Part shown: positions 41,938 through 50,193 of the stretch, piece by piece
How positions within the stretch are numbered: the stretch's first letter is position 1
Layout: the number at the start of each line of letters is the position of its first letter
NCBI GenBank assembly: GCA_910579155.1
Contig: CAJTTS010000010.1
Coordinates: 8,543-72,542 of the forward strand
Source: an uncultured Oscillospiraceae bacterium
GTDB lineage: Bacteria > Bacillota_A > Clostridia > Oscillospirales > Oscillospiraceae
Length of the DNA stretch: 64,000 nt
Reading direction: 5' to 3'
The notes under the pieces: generated by a model
The model's database searches: none
What the model saw: the letters and a program-made list of their open reading frames with translations, nothing else
What the model was told of the DNA's origin: nothing
Position numbers and translations under genes: made by a program

Positions 41938-41969
41938 GAAGGGCGGCTGTCCCCGGACAGCCGCCCTTC
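41938..41969 (+). terminator. Terminator of the MarR-ABC operon
   Basis: Perfect 15-bp stem (GAAGGGCGGCTGTCC and GGACAGCCGCCCTTC) with a 2-nt loop, two bases after the stop. The trailing T run is weak. Confidence 0.7.
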
Positions 41970-42035
41970 CCCCTTGCAATTCCCCAGCTTTGTGATATAA
42001 TTTCAAGGATATTTCCCAAGATTGGAGAAATTCCC

Positions 42036-42449
42036 ATGGATTACTTTCACCTGTCCGCCGGGCAGGACGCCATCGGCCGCATCAGCGCCTTGGGGCTGGC
42101 CCACCTTGGGGACGGCGTGTATGAGCTGATGGTGCGCTCCTGGCTGTGCCTCCACGGCAAGGCCACCAACGCGGGGCTGCACAAGGCGGCGGTCAAATAC
42201 GTGGCCGCCCCCGCCCAGGCACGCCTGGTCCATGCCATCCTGCCTATCCTCACCGAGGAGGAGCTGGGGGTATACCGCCGGGGCCGCAACAGCCACACCG
42301 CCGCCGTCCCCAAGGGGGCCAGCGTGGGGGAGTACCACGCCGCCACGGCCCTGGAGTCCCTGTTCGGCTGGCTGTACCTGCAAGGCCGGACAGACCGGCT
42401 CAACGAGCTGTTTGACGCCATGATGGAGGAGGCCGACCATGCCCTTTGA
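42036..42449 (+). CDS. mrnC: Mini-ribonuclease III
   Basis: 137 residues, the usual size of the catalytic-only RNase III relative that matures 23S rRNA in Firmicutes. Conserved parts are LAHLGDGVYELMVRSWLC (metal-binding Asp), RGRNSHTAAVPKGASVGEYHAATALESLFGWLYLQGR (metal-binding Glu). There is no dsRNA-binding domain. In many Firmicutes it lies beside cysS, which is not seen here. Confidence 0.9.
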   Translation: MDYFHLSAGQDAIGRISALGLAHLGDGVYELMVRSWLCLHGKATNAGLHKAAVKYVAAPAQARLVHAILPILTEEELGVYRRGRNSHTAAVPKGASVGEYHAATALESLFGWLYLQGRTDRLNELFDAMMEEADHAL

Positions 42450-42524
42450 CTCGTCGGCGCAAGGTCCGCTCTGCTCGGAACGGCCTTGCGGCCATTCCTC
42501 GTGCCGCTCCCTTGCGCCTTCTCT

Positions 42525-42555
42525 CCCCACAAAGCCAAAGGACGGCTTTGCGGGG
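42525..42555 (+). repeat. 5'-leader hairpin, GGGGAGAGGAGG-type repeat
   Basis: CCCCACAAAGCC and GGCTTTGCGGGG pair with a single mismatch in the 139-bp gap between mrnC and rqcH. The rest of that gap (42450-42520) resembles the GC-rich repeats seen elsewhere but holds no gene. Confidence 0.45.
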
Positions 42556-42588
42556 GCCCCAGTATTTCTTTGGGAGGAACCGTAAACC

Positions 42589-44337
42589 ATGCCTTTTGAC
42601 GCGATTTTCATGACCGCCCTGGCCGGAGAGCTGCGGGAAAAACTCACCGGCGGCAAGGTGGACAAGCTCTACCAGCCCGCCCGGGACGAGGCGGTGCTCC
42701 ATATGCGCGCCGGACGGGACAACGTGCGCCTGTTGCTCTCCGCCAGCCCCGCCCATCCCAGGGCCCAGCTCACCCGCGTCCCCCGGGAAAACCCGGAGAC
42801 GCCCCCCATGTTCTGCATGCTGCTGCGCAAGCACTTCACCGGGGCGCGGCTGCTGGAGCTGACCCAGCCCTCCATGGAGCGGCTGCTGGACTTCCGCTTC
42901 GAGACTCTGGACGAACTGGGCGACCGGGTGGAGCGCCGCCTGGTGCTGGAGTGCATCGGGCGCAAGTCCAACCTCATCATGCTGGACGCTGCGGGCCGGA
43001 TCACCGACTGTATGCGCCGGGCCGACGGCGATTTGTCCGCCAAGCGCCCGGTGATGCCGGGGCTGTACTACCAGCTCCCCGAGCCCACCGGACGGCTGGA
43101 CCCCTCGGCCATGACGCCGGAGGAGCTGCGGGCCCATGTCCTCGCCAACGCCCCGGAGGGGGACGGCCAGGACAAATGGCTGCTGGACAGGTTTAACGGC
43201 CTGTCCCCCCTCATCGCCCGTGAATTGGCATTCCAGGGCGGGGGCGGCCGGGAGGGGCTTGCGGACCGTTTCCACCGGCTCATGGACCGGGTACGCGCCG
43301 GGGACTACACCCCCACCGTTCTGATCAAGGACGGCAAGCCCATGGACTTCACCTTCATGCCCGTCCTGCAATACGGCCCCCAGGTGGAGCTGAAGCGTTA
43401 TCCCACCTTCTCCGCTTTGCTGGACGACTTCTACGAGCAGAAGGAGGCTCAGGAGCGGGTCAAGCAGCGAGGCCAGGACTTTATCCGCTCCGTCACCCAG
43501 GCCCGGAATCGCACGGCCAAGAAGATCGCCAACCAGGAGGGCGACCTGGCCCGGTCCGCGGACCGGGAAAAGCTGCGCCGGTACGGGGACATCATCACCA
43601 CCAATTTCTATCAGATGTCCAAGGGGCAGAGTGTCCTCCGGGCCCAGGACTATTACGACCCGGAATGCAAAGACGTGGACATCCCCTTGGACCCCCTGCT
43701 CACCCCCCAGCAGAACGCCGCCAAATATTACAAGGACTACAAGAAGGCCCAGAAGGCGGAGGAAATGCTGACCATCCAGTTGGAGAAGAACCGCCGGGAG
43801 CTGGATTACCTGGACAGCGTATTGCAAATGATCACCCTCTCCGAGGGGGACCGCGACCTCCAGGAGATCCGCCAGGAGCTGATAGACAATGGCTATCTCA
43901 AGCAGCACAAGTGGAAGATGACCGCCAAGGGCCGGGTCAAGCTCGTCCACGCCAAGCCCATGGAGTTCCGCTCCAGCGCGGGGCTCACCATCCTGGTGGG
44001 CAAAAACAACAGCCAGAACGACCGCCTGACCCTGAAGGACTCCGACAAGCGGGACCTGTGGCTCCACGCCCAAAAGCTCCACGGCTCCCATGTCATTTTA
44101 AAAACCGGCGGAGCCGAGCCGGACGGGCAGTCCCTCACCGAGGCGGCCATGCTGGCGGCCTGGTTCTCCCAGGGCCGGGAATCGGGACAGGTCCCGGTGG
44201 ACTACACCTTGGTAAAGGTGGTCAAAAAGCCCGCCGGGGCCAAGCCCGGCTATGTGGTCTACAACACCTACCGCACCCTGTACGTCACCCCCAGCGAGGA
44301 GCTGGTACGGCGGCTGCGGGGCGGCAAAAAGAACTGA
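42589..44337 (+). CDS. rqcH: RqcH, NFACT-family ribosome quality control factor
   Basis: 582 residues with the full NFACT layout: NFACT-N (about 1-200, KVDKLYQPARDEAVLHMR, the DELGDR motif), a long coiled coil (about 260-420) and the C-terminal NFACT-R domain (about 445-560, GLTILVGKNNSQNDRLTLKDSDKRDLWLHAQKLHGSHVIL). In Bacillus RqcH recruits tRNA-Ala and adds C-terminal alanine tails to peptides on stalled 50S subunits. Older annotation calls it fibronectin-binding protein. ATG after GGGAGG. Confidence 0.93.
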   Translation: MPFDAIFMTALAGELREKLTGGKVDKLYQPARDEAVLHMRAGRDNVRLLLSASPAHPRAQLTRVPRENPETPPMFCMLLRKHFTGARLLELTQPSMERLLDFRFETLDELGDRVERRLVLECIGRKSNLIMLDAAGRITDCMRRADGDLSAKRPVMPGLYYQLPEPTGRLDPSAMTPEELRAHVLANAPEGDGQDKWLLDRFNGLSPLIARELAFQGGGGREGLADRFHRLMDRVRAGDYTPTVLIKDGKPMDFTFMPVLQYGPQVELKRYPTFSALLDDFYEQKEAQERVKQRGQDFIRSVTQARNRTAKKIANQEGDLARSADREKLRRYGDIITTNFYQMSKGQSVLRAQDYYDPECKDVDIPLDPLLTPQQNAAKYYKDYKKAQKAEEMLTIQLEKNRRELDYLDSVLQMITLSEGDRDLQEIRQELIDNGYLKQHKWKMTAKGRVKLVHAKPMEFRSSAGLTILVGKNNSQNDRLTLKDSDKRDLWLHAQKLHGSHVILKTGGAEPDGQSLTEAAMLAAWFSQGRESGQVPVDYTLVKVVKKPAGAKPGYVVYNTYRTLYVTPSEELVRRLRGGKKN

Positions 44338-44347
44338 GAGGATATCT

Positions 44348-44818
44348 ATGACGACCGAACTCATACCTTATCAAGAGCTATCCCGCAATGCGCTGGACTT
44401 TTTCCAGATGCGCACCCTGCTCCCCGTCCAAGTCTGGCCCCGCCTCGGCCGGGACCTGCACCTGATAGAGGAGGAGGACGGCCAACCCGGATCGCTGCTG
44501 TTCGTCTGCCACACAGACCGTTCCATGTCCAATCCCATGGGCATTGTCCACGGGGGAATCACCGCCTCGCTGGTGGACACCTGCATGGGCGTCACCTGCG
44601 CCGTCCAGTGCGGCAACCATGTCACCCCCACCATCACCATGACGGTGAATTACGCCCGCCCAATCCCCCTGGATGCGGACATCCACGTGCGCACCCGTAT
44701 CGTGCGCTGCGGGGCCACCTCGGGCCAGATCACGTCGGAGGTCTTTCTGGCCGGCCGCCCGGAGGAGGTCCTGGTCACCGCTTCCGGCGTCTACAGCATC
44801 AAAAGGCCGCGCCCATAG
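44348..44818 (+). CDS. PaaI-type hotdog-fold thioesterase
   Basis: 156 residues. Hotdog fold with PMGIVHGGITASLVDTCMGVT, the PaaI motif that covers the active site, and TPTITMTVNYARPIPLDADIHVRTRIV. It should hydrolyse an acyl- or aryl-CoA. It starts 11 bp after rqcH (GAGAGG ribosome site), so it is probably co-transcribed. Its TAG stop lies in the loop of the terminator. Confidence 0.85.
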   Translation: MTTELIPYQELSRNALDFFQMRTLLPVQVWPRLGRDLHLIEEEDGQPGSLLFVCHTDRSMSNPMGIVHGGITASLVDTCMGVTCAVQCGNHVTPTITMTVNYARPIPLDADIHVRTRIVRCGATSGQITSEVFLAGRPEEVLVTASGVYSIKRPRP

Positions 44819-44830
44819 GGCGCGGCCTTT
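44802..44830. terminator. Terminator overlapping the thioesterase stop codon
   Basis: Perfect 13-bp stem (AAAGGCCGCGCCC and GGGCGCGGCCTTT). The coding sequence runs through the left arm and its TAG (44816-44818) ends at the first base of the right arm. It also ends the convergent pullulanase gene. Confidence 0.75.
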
Positions 44831-44837
44831 CCCATGT

Positions 44838-46760
44838 TCACTTTTGCAGCAGCATCCCGCTCCGGGGCGGCACGGTGACCCAATTCCCCTGGGAGATCAG
44901 GGGCTTGTGCTGATCGGCGTTGACGCCGTCCGCCCGGATGGTCCACCGCCCGGAGGACATCTGGATGGCGTAATCGTGCCCGGTGGCGTTGTAGGCCACA
45001 AACAACTGCTCCCCACAGGGCCCGCCCTTCTCCACCTGAAAGGACACCACCCCGTCCCGGTGGACCTTCCGCCCGACGATCCGCTCCCCCGCCCCGGCAC
45101 TCTTGTCGCATAGCCCGGGCAGGGACTTGCGCAGGCGGATCAGTTGGCGGTAGTAATCCGCCAGTCCGCCGAAGGTCCAGGCCCGGTGCCAGTCCAGCTT
45201 GTTCACATCGGGAGAGGATTTGTAGCTGTTATGGTCCCCCAGCTTGGTGCGGGCAAACTCCTCCCCCGCCTGGAAAAAGACGTTCCCCAGGCTGGTGAAG
45301 CAGATGAAAGCGGCCAGCTTGTTCTGGGCCAGCAGGTCGTCCCTGGACTCCCGGTAGGAGGCCGATCCCCCGGCGCACAGCACCAGCTTGTCCCAGAGGG
45401 TGTAATTGTCGTGGGCAGACACGTAGTTGATGATCTGGCCGCAGGACCTGGGTGTGGACTCCCCCTCGCCCCCGGTCCAGCCTGCGGCGGCGGCCAGGAT
45501 GGTCTCCCCCAGCCCCATACCGCCGTTGACAAAACCGGGCTGCTCCCCGTGGAAGCAATCCCCCTTGACGGCGTCCCGGGTGGTGTCACAGAAGATGGCG
45601 ATGTCCGGATCCATCCGGTCGAGGCGGCTCTTCATGGCGGGGCTGGTCCCCGCCTCCATGGGGGAGTCCGCCGCCCGCCAGGGTTCTCCGTACACCAGCT
45701 TTTCCCCCGGCCCGAACTGGGCGTCCAGCGTCCAGCGGATGCGGTTCATCAGCTCCACGGTGAGCAGGCCCATCAGGTCGAACCGGAAGCCGTCGATGTG
45801 GTACTCTCTGGCCCAGTACAGCACCGAGTTCAGGATATACTCGTCCACCATAGCCCGTCCGGCGGCGATGTCGTTTCCGCATCCCGAGCCACTGGACAAC
45901 GACCCGTCCGCCCACCGGCGGTAGTAGTACCCCGGCGCAGACCGCTCCAGCCAGGAATCGGAGGCATAGGTGTGGTTGTACACCACATCCATCACCACCC
46001 GCATCCCATTGCGGTGGAGGGCCTGGATCATCTCCTTGCACTCCCGGATGCGCACGGCCCCGTGGTTGGGATCGGTGGCGTAGCTGCCCTCGGGCACATT
46101 GTAATTCATGGGGTCGTAGCCCCAGTTAAACTGCTCCACGCCGCCTCCCTCGTCCACCGAGGCGAAATCGAAGATGGGCAACAACTGGACATAGGTCACC
46201 CCCAGCTCCCGCAGGTGCTCCATGCACACGGGGAGCCGCCCCTCCTCATCCTGCCAGGAAAACGCCTTGAACTTTCCCCGGTACGCCTCCGGCACGCCGC
46301 TATCCGGATCATGGGAGAAGTCCTTCACATGCAGCTCGTAAATAATCCGCTCCGGCGGCAGGGGCGGCGGGACGTCCTCCTCAAATCCCTCCGGATCCGT
46401 CAGGGACAGGTCTACCACCATGCTCCGCGCACCATTCCGGCCACAGGCCATGGCATATGGGTCGGCGGTGCGGACCGTCCGCCCCGCCACCGTCACCTCA
46501 TAATCGTAATACACCCCGTGGAGGTCTCCCTCCACCTCCTCAGACCACACGCCCCGCTCCGACCGTCTCAACTCCCGCCGGTCGTAGGCCCCTGATTCAT
46601 CCCCATCCCGGTACAGGAACAGTTCCACCCGTTCCGCCTCCGGGCTCCACAGTTTGAACACCGTCTGCGCCTGAGCCCAGGCCGCGCCCAGGTCGCCGCC
46701 GTCATAGAAATACCGGCGGTCAAACTCCCGGTCAAATCGTGAATGGCTCAAATTTTCCAC
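44838..46760 (-). CDS. pulA: Type I pullulanase
   Basis: 640 residues. An N-terminal CBM48-like domain (about 20-110, FKLWSPEAERVELFLY) is followed by the GH13 barrel. The type I pullulanase signature is present as FNWGYDPMNYNVPEGSY. Catalytic residues lie in DGFRFDLMG (nucleophile Asp), LVYGEPW (acid/base Glu) and SAHDNYTLWDK (third Asp). It cuts alpha-1,6 branches of glycogen or imported maltodextrin. No signal peptide, so it acts inside the cell. Another GH13 gene begins at 63824. Confidence 0.92.
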   Translation of the reverse strand: MENLSHSRFDREFDRRYFYDGGDLGAAWAQAQTVFKLWSPEAERVELFLYRDGDESGAYDRRELRRSERGVWSEEVEGDLHGVYYDYEVTVAGRTVRTADPYAMACGRNGARSMVVDLSLTDPEGFEEDVPPPLPPERIIYELHVKDFSHDPDSGVPEAYRGKFKAFSWQDEEGRLPVCMEHLRELGVTYVQLLPIFDFASVDEGGGVEQFNWGYDPMNYNVPEGSYATDPNHGAVRIRECKEMIQALHRNGMRVVMDVVYNHTYASDSWLERSAPGYYYRRWADGSLSSGSGCGNDIAAGRAMVDEYILNSVLYWAREYHIDGFRFDLMGLLTVELMNRIRWTLDAQFGPGEKLVYGEPWRAADSPMEAGTSPAMKSRLDRMDPDIAIFCDTTRDAVKGDCFHGEQPGFVNGGMGLGETILAAAAGWTGGEGESTPRSCGQIINYVSAHDNYTLWDKLVLCAGGSASYRESRDDLLAQNKLAAFICFTSLGNVFFQAGEEFARTKLGDHNSYKSSPDVNKLDWHRAWTFGGLADYYRQLIRLRKSLPGLCDKSAGAGERIVGRKVHRDGVVSFQVEKGGPCGEQLFVAYNATGHDYAIQMSSGRWTIRADGVNADQHKPLISQGNWVTVPPRSGMLLQK

Positions 46761-46836
46761 ATAAACTCCCCATCACAGTTCATCTCGCCCCTGCGCACAC
46801 TGGAGGCGGCATATCACAAATCCAAACAACTTCTTT

Positions 46837-46865
46837 ACTATATTCGTTTTTTCCCCCGCTGTCAA
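46837..46865 (-). promoter_or_regulatory. Promoter of pulA
   Basis: Minus strand TTGACA (46860-46865), 17-bp spacer, TATAGT (46837-46842). Confidence 0.7.
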
Positions 46866-46895
46866 CCAAAAAATCCACACAATTTATGCAAGAAT

Positions 46896-46932
46896 AAAAA
46901 TCCCCGGTCTGAATCGCTCAGGCCGGGGATTT
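46896..46932 (-). terminator. Terminator of the alpha/beta hydrolase gene
   Basis: Ten-bp stem (AAATCCCCGG and CCGGGGATTT) followed on the minus strand by TTTTT. Confidence 0.75.
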
Positions 46933-46951
46933 CTCATTTCCGATCCGGGTT

Positions 46952-47899
46952 TTACTCCGGGAGCAGGTCCCCCAGGAAGGTGGACACCGCCGTCCAATAC
47001 ATCTCCCAGTCAGTACCCACCGCCGCGGCGTGGCCCGCCCCGGGCATCCACAAAAAGCTCTTCCGGCACCGGGCGGTCTGGTACAGCTTGCCCATCATGG
47101 ACGCGGGGACGAAATCGTCCTCCACGCCGTGAATGAACAGGGTGGGCGTCTTGGACCGGACCACCGCCTGGATGGGGGCTGCGTCCCGCAGGTCGTAACC
47201 TGTCCGGCGCAGGGTGGTCTGCCGCAGGGCAGCGAACAGCACCCCCACGGGCAGGGGGATCGACGGGCGGTCCTCCCACTGGCTGAGGAGGTAGCGCATC
47301 TCCGCCTCAATAGAGGTATAGGAGCAATCGGAAACGGCGGCCTTTACCTGGTGGGGCATTGCCCCGCCGGTGGCCATGAGCACGCTGGCCGCCCCCATGG
47401 ACACGCCGTGAAGCACCAGCTCCGCCGCCGGGTCCCGGCGGATGACGTAGTTGATCCACCCCACCAGATCCAGCCGCTCGTCATAGCCCCAGCCCACGTA
47501 ATCGCCCTCGCTCTTGCCGTGGCCCCGCTGGTCGGGGAGGAGCACGTTCCATCCCCGGTCATGGTACCATCGGGCGATGGCGCCCATAGACTCGAAGGTG
47601 TCGTGGTAGCCGTGGACACAGATGGCCCACCGGCGGCAGCCCGGCTGTCCGGGCACCACCGCCGCCCACAGGACCAGCCCGTCGGCGGCCTGGATGGTGG
47701 CCTCCCGGAAGCCCTCCATCCGCCGGGCCCACGCCCGGCCCTCCTCCTGGATCGGGTTGGCCTCTTGTTCCTCCGGGTCTCTGGCCTGGGGGATCATGCA
47801 CTGGTTATAGAGATAATTGCCCAGGGCGTTCCAGCCTCCCGCCGCGCCGGCGCCCGCCGCAGCCAGCCCCAGCAATCCAAACGTCGTTTTCTTCTTCAT
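46952..47899 (-). CDS. Alpha/beta hydrolase with N-terminal membrane anchor
   Basis: 315 residues. A Gly/Ala-rich hydrophobic N-terminus (about 6-24) acts as signal or anchor. Alpha/beta-hydrolase core: oxyanion region VHGYHD, nucleophile elbow GVSMGAAS, acid HGVEDDFVP, histidine GAGHAAA near the end. This BAAT/FrsA-like layout resembles B. subtilis YqkD-type hydrolases of unknown substrate. Own promoter (TTGACG-N18-TATGAT) and terminator. Confidence 0.85.
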   Translation of the reverse strand: MKKKTTFGLLGLAAAGAGAAGGWNALGNYLYNQCMIPQARDPEEQEANPIQEEGRAWARRMEGFREATIQAADGLVLWAAVVPGQPGCRRWAICVHGYHDTFESMGAIARWYHDRGWNVLLPDQRGHGKSEGDYVGWGYDERLDLVGWINYVIRRDPAAELVLHGVSMGAASVLMATGGAMPHQVKAAVSDCSYTSIEAEMRYLLSQWEDRPSIPLPVGVLFAALRQTTLRRTGYDLRDAAPIQAVVRSKTPTLFIHGVEDDFVPASMMGKLYQTARCRKSFLWMPGAGHAAAVGTDWEMYWTAVSTFLGDLLPE

Positions 47900-48082
47900 A
47901 GCGGCCTCCCCGTTTTGTTTTTCCCATCATACTCCCGGAACGGGCCGTCCGTCAACGGTCAAAGTGTAAAACCTTTGTAAATCCGGGCCTCCCATTGTTG
48001 GAGATGCAACGTTCCCAGGACAAAGTGTCCTTTTTTCCGGTCTTTTTCAAAAAATTCTCGGGAAGAATCTTCTCGAGAGCGC

Positions 48083-48111
48083 TTGACTTCTGCGGAGAAG
48101 CGTGCTATTGT
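48083..48111 (+). promoter_or_regulatory. Promoter in front of a possible 33-codon ORF
   Basis: TTGACT (48083-48088), 17-bp spacer, TATTGT (48106-48111). It points away from the alpha/beta hydrolase gene, toward the short ORF at 48160. Confidence 0.55.
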
Positions 48112-48159
48112 TAGGAACGAATTAGAACGGTTGTTTCATTAATTAAAAGGAGGTTCGAT

Positions 48160-48261
48160 ATGAGCGCAGCGAAATGGGTGAGCGCAGTTCGTACCGGTGA
48201 TGTGGGGAGAGGCGGAGCAGAGGATAGTAAAAGTCTCCCACCCGACGGGTGGGAGACTTAA
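48160..48261 (+). CDS. Possible 33-residue peptide with strong expression signals
   Basis: Reads MSAAKWVSAVRTGDVGRG and ends in LPPDGWET. AAAAGGAGG lies six bases upstream and a promoter 50 bp before that. The last 10 codons coincide with a 13-bp perfect hairpin that serves as terminator for the opposing tRNA operon. No similarity recognised. It may be a real small protein or a chance frame on a short RNA. Confidence 0.35.
   Translation: MSAAKWVSAVRTGDVGRGGAEDSKSLPPDGWET
48231..48259 (-). terminator. Terminator of the tRNA operon
   Basis: Perfect 13-bp stem (AAGTCTCCCACCC and GGGTGGGAGACTT), then TTTT on the minus strand, 25 bp beyond tRNA-Tyr. Confidence 0.7.
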
Positions 48262-48283
48262 ACGGAGCGGACTTGCTCCGAGA

Positions 48284-48368
48284 TGGTGGAGGAGGATGGA
48301 TTCGAACCATCGAAGGCAAAGCCAGCAGATTTACAGTCTGTCCCCTTTGGCCACTTGGGTACTCCTCC
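48284..48368 (-). tRNA. tRNA-Tyr (GTA)
   Basis: 85 nt including an encoded CCA. Acceptor stem GGAGGAG/CTCCTCC, anticodon loop CTGTAAA with GTA, a long variable arm as in all class II tRNA-Tyr, and a T arm GGTTCGAATCC. Confidence 0.95.
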
Positions 48369-48390
48369 GTATTCAGTTGGCGGAAGAAGG

Positions 48391-48466
48391 TGGAGCTGGT
48401 GGACGGATTCGAACCCCCGACCTGCTGATTACAAATCAGCTGCTCTACCAGCTGAGCTACACCAGC
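48391..48466 (-). tRNA. tRNA-Thr (TGT)
   Basis: 76 nt including encoded CCA. Acceptor stem GCTGGTG/CACCAGC, D arm with AGCTCAGCTGGTAGAGC, anticodon loop TTTGTAA with TGT, T arm GGGTTCGAATCC. First gene of the two-tRNA operon. Confidence 0.95.
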
Positions 48467-48496
48467 ACAGCAGCTTCCGCGTTCACAACGATGCTT

Positions 48497-48525
48497 ATTA
48501 TAGCAGCAGGAGGTGAGCTTGTCAA
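48497..48525 (-). promoter_or_regulatory. Consensus promoter of the tRNA operon
   Basis: Minus strand TTGACA (48520-48525), 17-bp spacer, TATAAT (48497-48502), 31 bp before tRNA-Thr. Confidence 0.85.
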
Positions 48526-48605
48526 CACTTTTTGAAAAAAGAAACGAAAAAAATTGAGAGGATGGAGCAAATACGTCAGGAAAAAATTTCCAATCCCCCC
48601 GGTAT

Positions 48606-48770
48606 ATGCAGTGCGCCCTGTGCCGGGGGGAGCTTTACCCCGGGGACCCCTACTTCGAGCTGGACGGCAGGGCGGTCTGTGAGGACTGCCTGGCCCGCTA
48701 CGCCCGGCAGTATTTTGCCCCCCAACTGCGCCGGGTTCGGAAAACCGGCCGGTCCCGGGCTGTGATTTGA
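48606..48770 (+). CDS. Small zinc-ribbon protein
   Basis: 54 residues: CALC near the N-terminus, CEDC 20 residues later, then a basic tail (QLRRVRKTGRSRAVI). The two Cys pairs suggest one zinc ion. No good ribosome site is seen before this ATG, so the true start may differ. It is the first of three close, same-direction genes that look like a small regulatory module. Confidence 0.55.
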   Translation: MQCALCRGELYPGDPYFELDGRAVCEDCLARYARQYFAPQLRRVRKTGRSRAVI

Positions 48771-48799
48771 GAAAGACGCCAACACAAAAAGAGGGATAT

Positions 48800-49057
48800 A
48801 TGACACTGTACGAGTTATCTTTAGAATACGCTCAGACGGCGGCAAACCTGCGCCGCCGCATCGTAGAGCTGGAGCGCGCCGGAAAAGAGGCGGACAGCGA
48901 ACAGCTCCGGCTCCAATTGGAGGGACGGGTCCGCCCGTTGCGCTCCATGTACCGGGACGTGCGGGCGGTGGCCGGCTACCTGGAGCACTACTATGACAAG
49001 CATGCCCCCAATCGCGGCCGGTGCGCCGCCCCAATTGAACGCAAAAGGAGGATCTAA
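48800..49057 (+). CDS. Small helical (coiled-coil-like) protein
   Basis: 85 residues from the ATG after AGAGGG. Mostly charged helix (LEYAQTAANLRRRIVELERAGKEADSEQLRLQLEGRV) followed by a Tyr-rich YLEHYYDKH and a basic end. It lies 29 bp behind the zinc-ribbon gene and 3 bp before the sigma-like gene. I associate this sort of protein with sigma-region-4 partners in clostridial mobile elements, but that is inference. Confidence 0.65.
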   Translation: MTLYELSLEYAQTAANLRRRIVELERAGKEADSEQLRLQLEGRVRPLRSMYRDVRAVAGYLEHYYDKHAPNRGRCAAPIERKRRI

Positions 49058-49060
49058 GCA

Positions 49061-49378
49061 ATGCGCACCGTCTCATACGACAACACCTTCGGCATGGCGG
49101 ATCTGAGGGTCTACACTCAACTGATGGCGGAGGACAACAGAGACCAGATCAACCGCCTGAAGCGCAATCTGACCCATGCCCTGCGCCAGGACGTCACCGC
49201 CCGCCAGCGGGAGTACATGGTCCTCTATTACGGCCAAGGCATGAGCATGGAGGCCATCGCCCAGCAGTGCGGGGTGAACAAGTCCACTGTGTCCCGGACG
49301 CTGAAACGGGGCCGTCAGCGGCTGTACCGCTGTCTACGTTATGGTGCGGCCAACCTGTTGGAACAGGCCGAAAGTTAG
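49061..49378 (+). CDS. Sigma-70 region 4-like HTH protein
   Basis: 105 residues after AAAAGGAGG. The C-terminal part is a clear region 4 helix-turn-helix (LTARQREYMVLYYGQGMSMEAIAQQCGVNKSTVSRTLKRGRQRLYR-like). Region 2 is missing, so it cannot act alone as a standard sigma factor. Such proteins occur in phages and conjugative elements as activators or partial sigma factors. Last gene of the three-gene module. Confidence 0.8.
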   Translation: MRTVSYDNTFGMADLRVYTQLMAEDNRDQINRLKRNLTHALRQDVTARQREYMVLYYGQGMSMEAIAQQCGVNKSTVSRTLKRGRQRLYRCLRYGAANLLEQAES

Positions 49379-49393
49379 ATGTTTTTTGCATTG

Positions 49394-49422
49394 TAAACGG
49401 CCGCCGCCTATGATATGATAGG
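49394..49422 (+). promoter_or_regulatory. Promoter of the HAD phosphatase gene
   Basis: TTGTAA, 17-bp spacer, TATGAT, about 60 bp before the ATG. Exact ends are approximate to a few bases. Confidence 0.5.
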
Positions 49423-49480
49423 CTCAATTGCCCCGCCCCTTGGGGCCAGGGGCCAAATTTCATGGAGCAGAGGTCATATC

Positions 49481-50155
49481 ATGACATATCAAGGAGTTTT
49501 TTTCGACTTCGATTACACGCTGGGGGACTCCACCCCCGCCATCGTGGAGGGCTACCGCCTGGGCTTCGCCGCCCTGGGGCTGGACCCGCCCACCGCGGAC
49601 CAGGTGCGGCACACCATCGGCCTCACCCTGGCGGACGGCTATTCCCTCATCACCGGCGACCATGACCCGGAACGGCAGGAGGCGTTCCACCGCACCTTCC
49701 AGCACACCGTAGGCGTAAAGGCAGACGGGGAGAAGCGCAAGCTGATGATTGAGGGCACCACCCTTTTCCCCGGCGCGGTGGAGCTTTTGCAGGCACTGAA
49801 GGACGCGAATGTTCGCACCGCCATCGTGTCCACCAAGCCGGGGGACACCATCCGCCACATCTTTGACCACCAGGGCCGGCTGGATTTGCTGGACCTGGTC
49901 ATCGGCGGGGATGAGGTCCACCACGCCAAGCCCCATCCGGAGGGGCTGGAGCTGGCCTTGGAGCGGCTGAGGCTGCGTCCGGACCGGGTGCTGTTCTGCG
50001 GCGACACGGTGATCGACGCCGCCACCGCCCAGGCGGGCGGCTGCCAGTTCTGCGCGGTGCTCAACGGCACCACCAAGGCCCAGGCCTTTGAGCGCTTCCC
50101 GTCCGTACATATCGCCCGGGACCTGGCGGACCTGAAAAACTGGCTTGCGGTGTAA
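49481..50155 (+). CDS. HAD-family phosphatase (PpaX/Gph type)
   Basis: 224 residues. HAD motif I is FDFDYTLGDS, motif II AIVSTKPG, a lysine in HHAKPHPEGL (motif III), and motif IV FCGDTVIDAATAQAGG. The helical cap (about 15-85) makes it a class I HAD like phosphoglycolate phosphatase or PpaX. Substrate not predictable. In motif I the +2 acid is followed by Tyr-Thr, as usual. Confidence 0.88.
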   Translation: MTYQGVFFDFDYTLGDSTPAIVEGYRLGFAALGLDPPTADQVRHTIGLTLADGYSLITGDHDPERQEAFHRTFQHTVGVKADGEKRKLMIEGTTLFPGAVELLQALKDANVRTAIVSTKPGDTIRHIFDHQGRLDLLDLVIGGDEVHHAKPHPEGLELALERLRLRPDRVLFCGDTVIDAATAQAGGCQFCAVLNGTTKAQAFERFPSVHIARDLADLKNWLAV

Positions 50156-50193
50156 GAACCGCCCCCCGGCATGGCCGGGGGGCGGTTCTTTTT
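50156..50193. terminator. Terminator shared by the HAD and lipoprotein genes
   Basis: Perfect 15-bp stem (GAACCGCCCCCCGGC and GCCGGGGGGCGGTTC) with a 3-nt loop and a T5 run on the plus strand, between convergent stops. Confidence 0.85.

Noticed and set aside
40003..44091. Long minus-strand frames opposite the ABC exporter and rqcH (563-565 codons)
   Set aside because: Same reason: pure shadows of well-supported plus-strand genes with no protein-like pattern.
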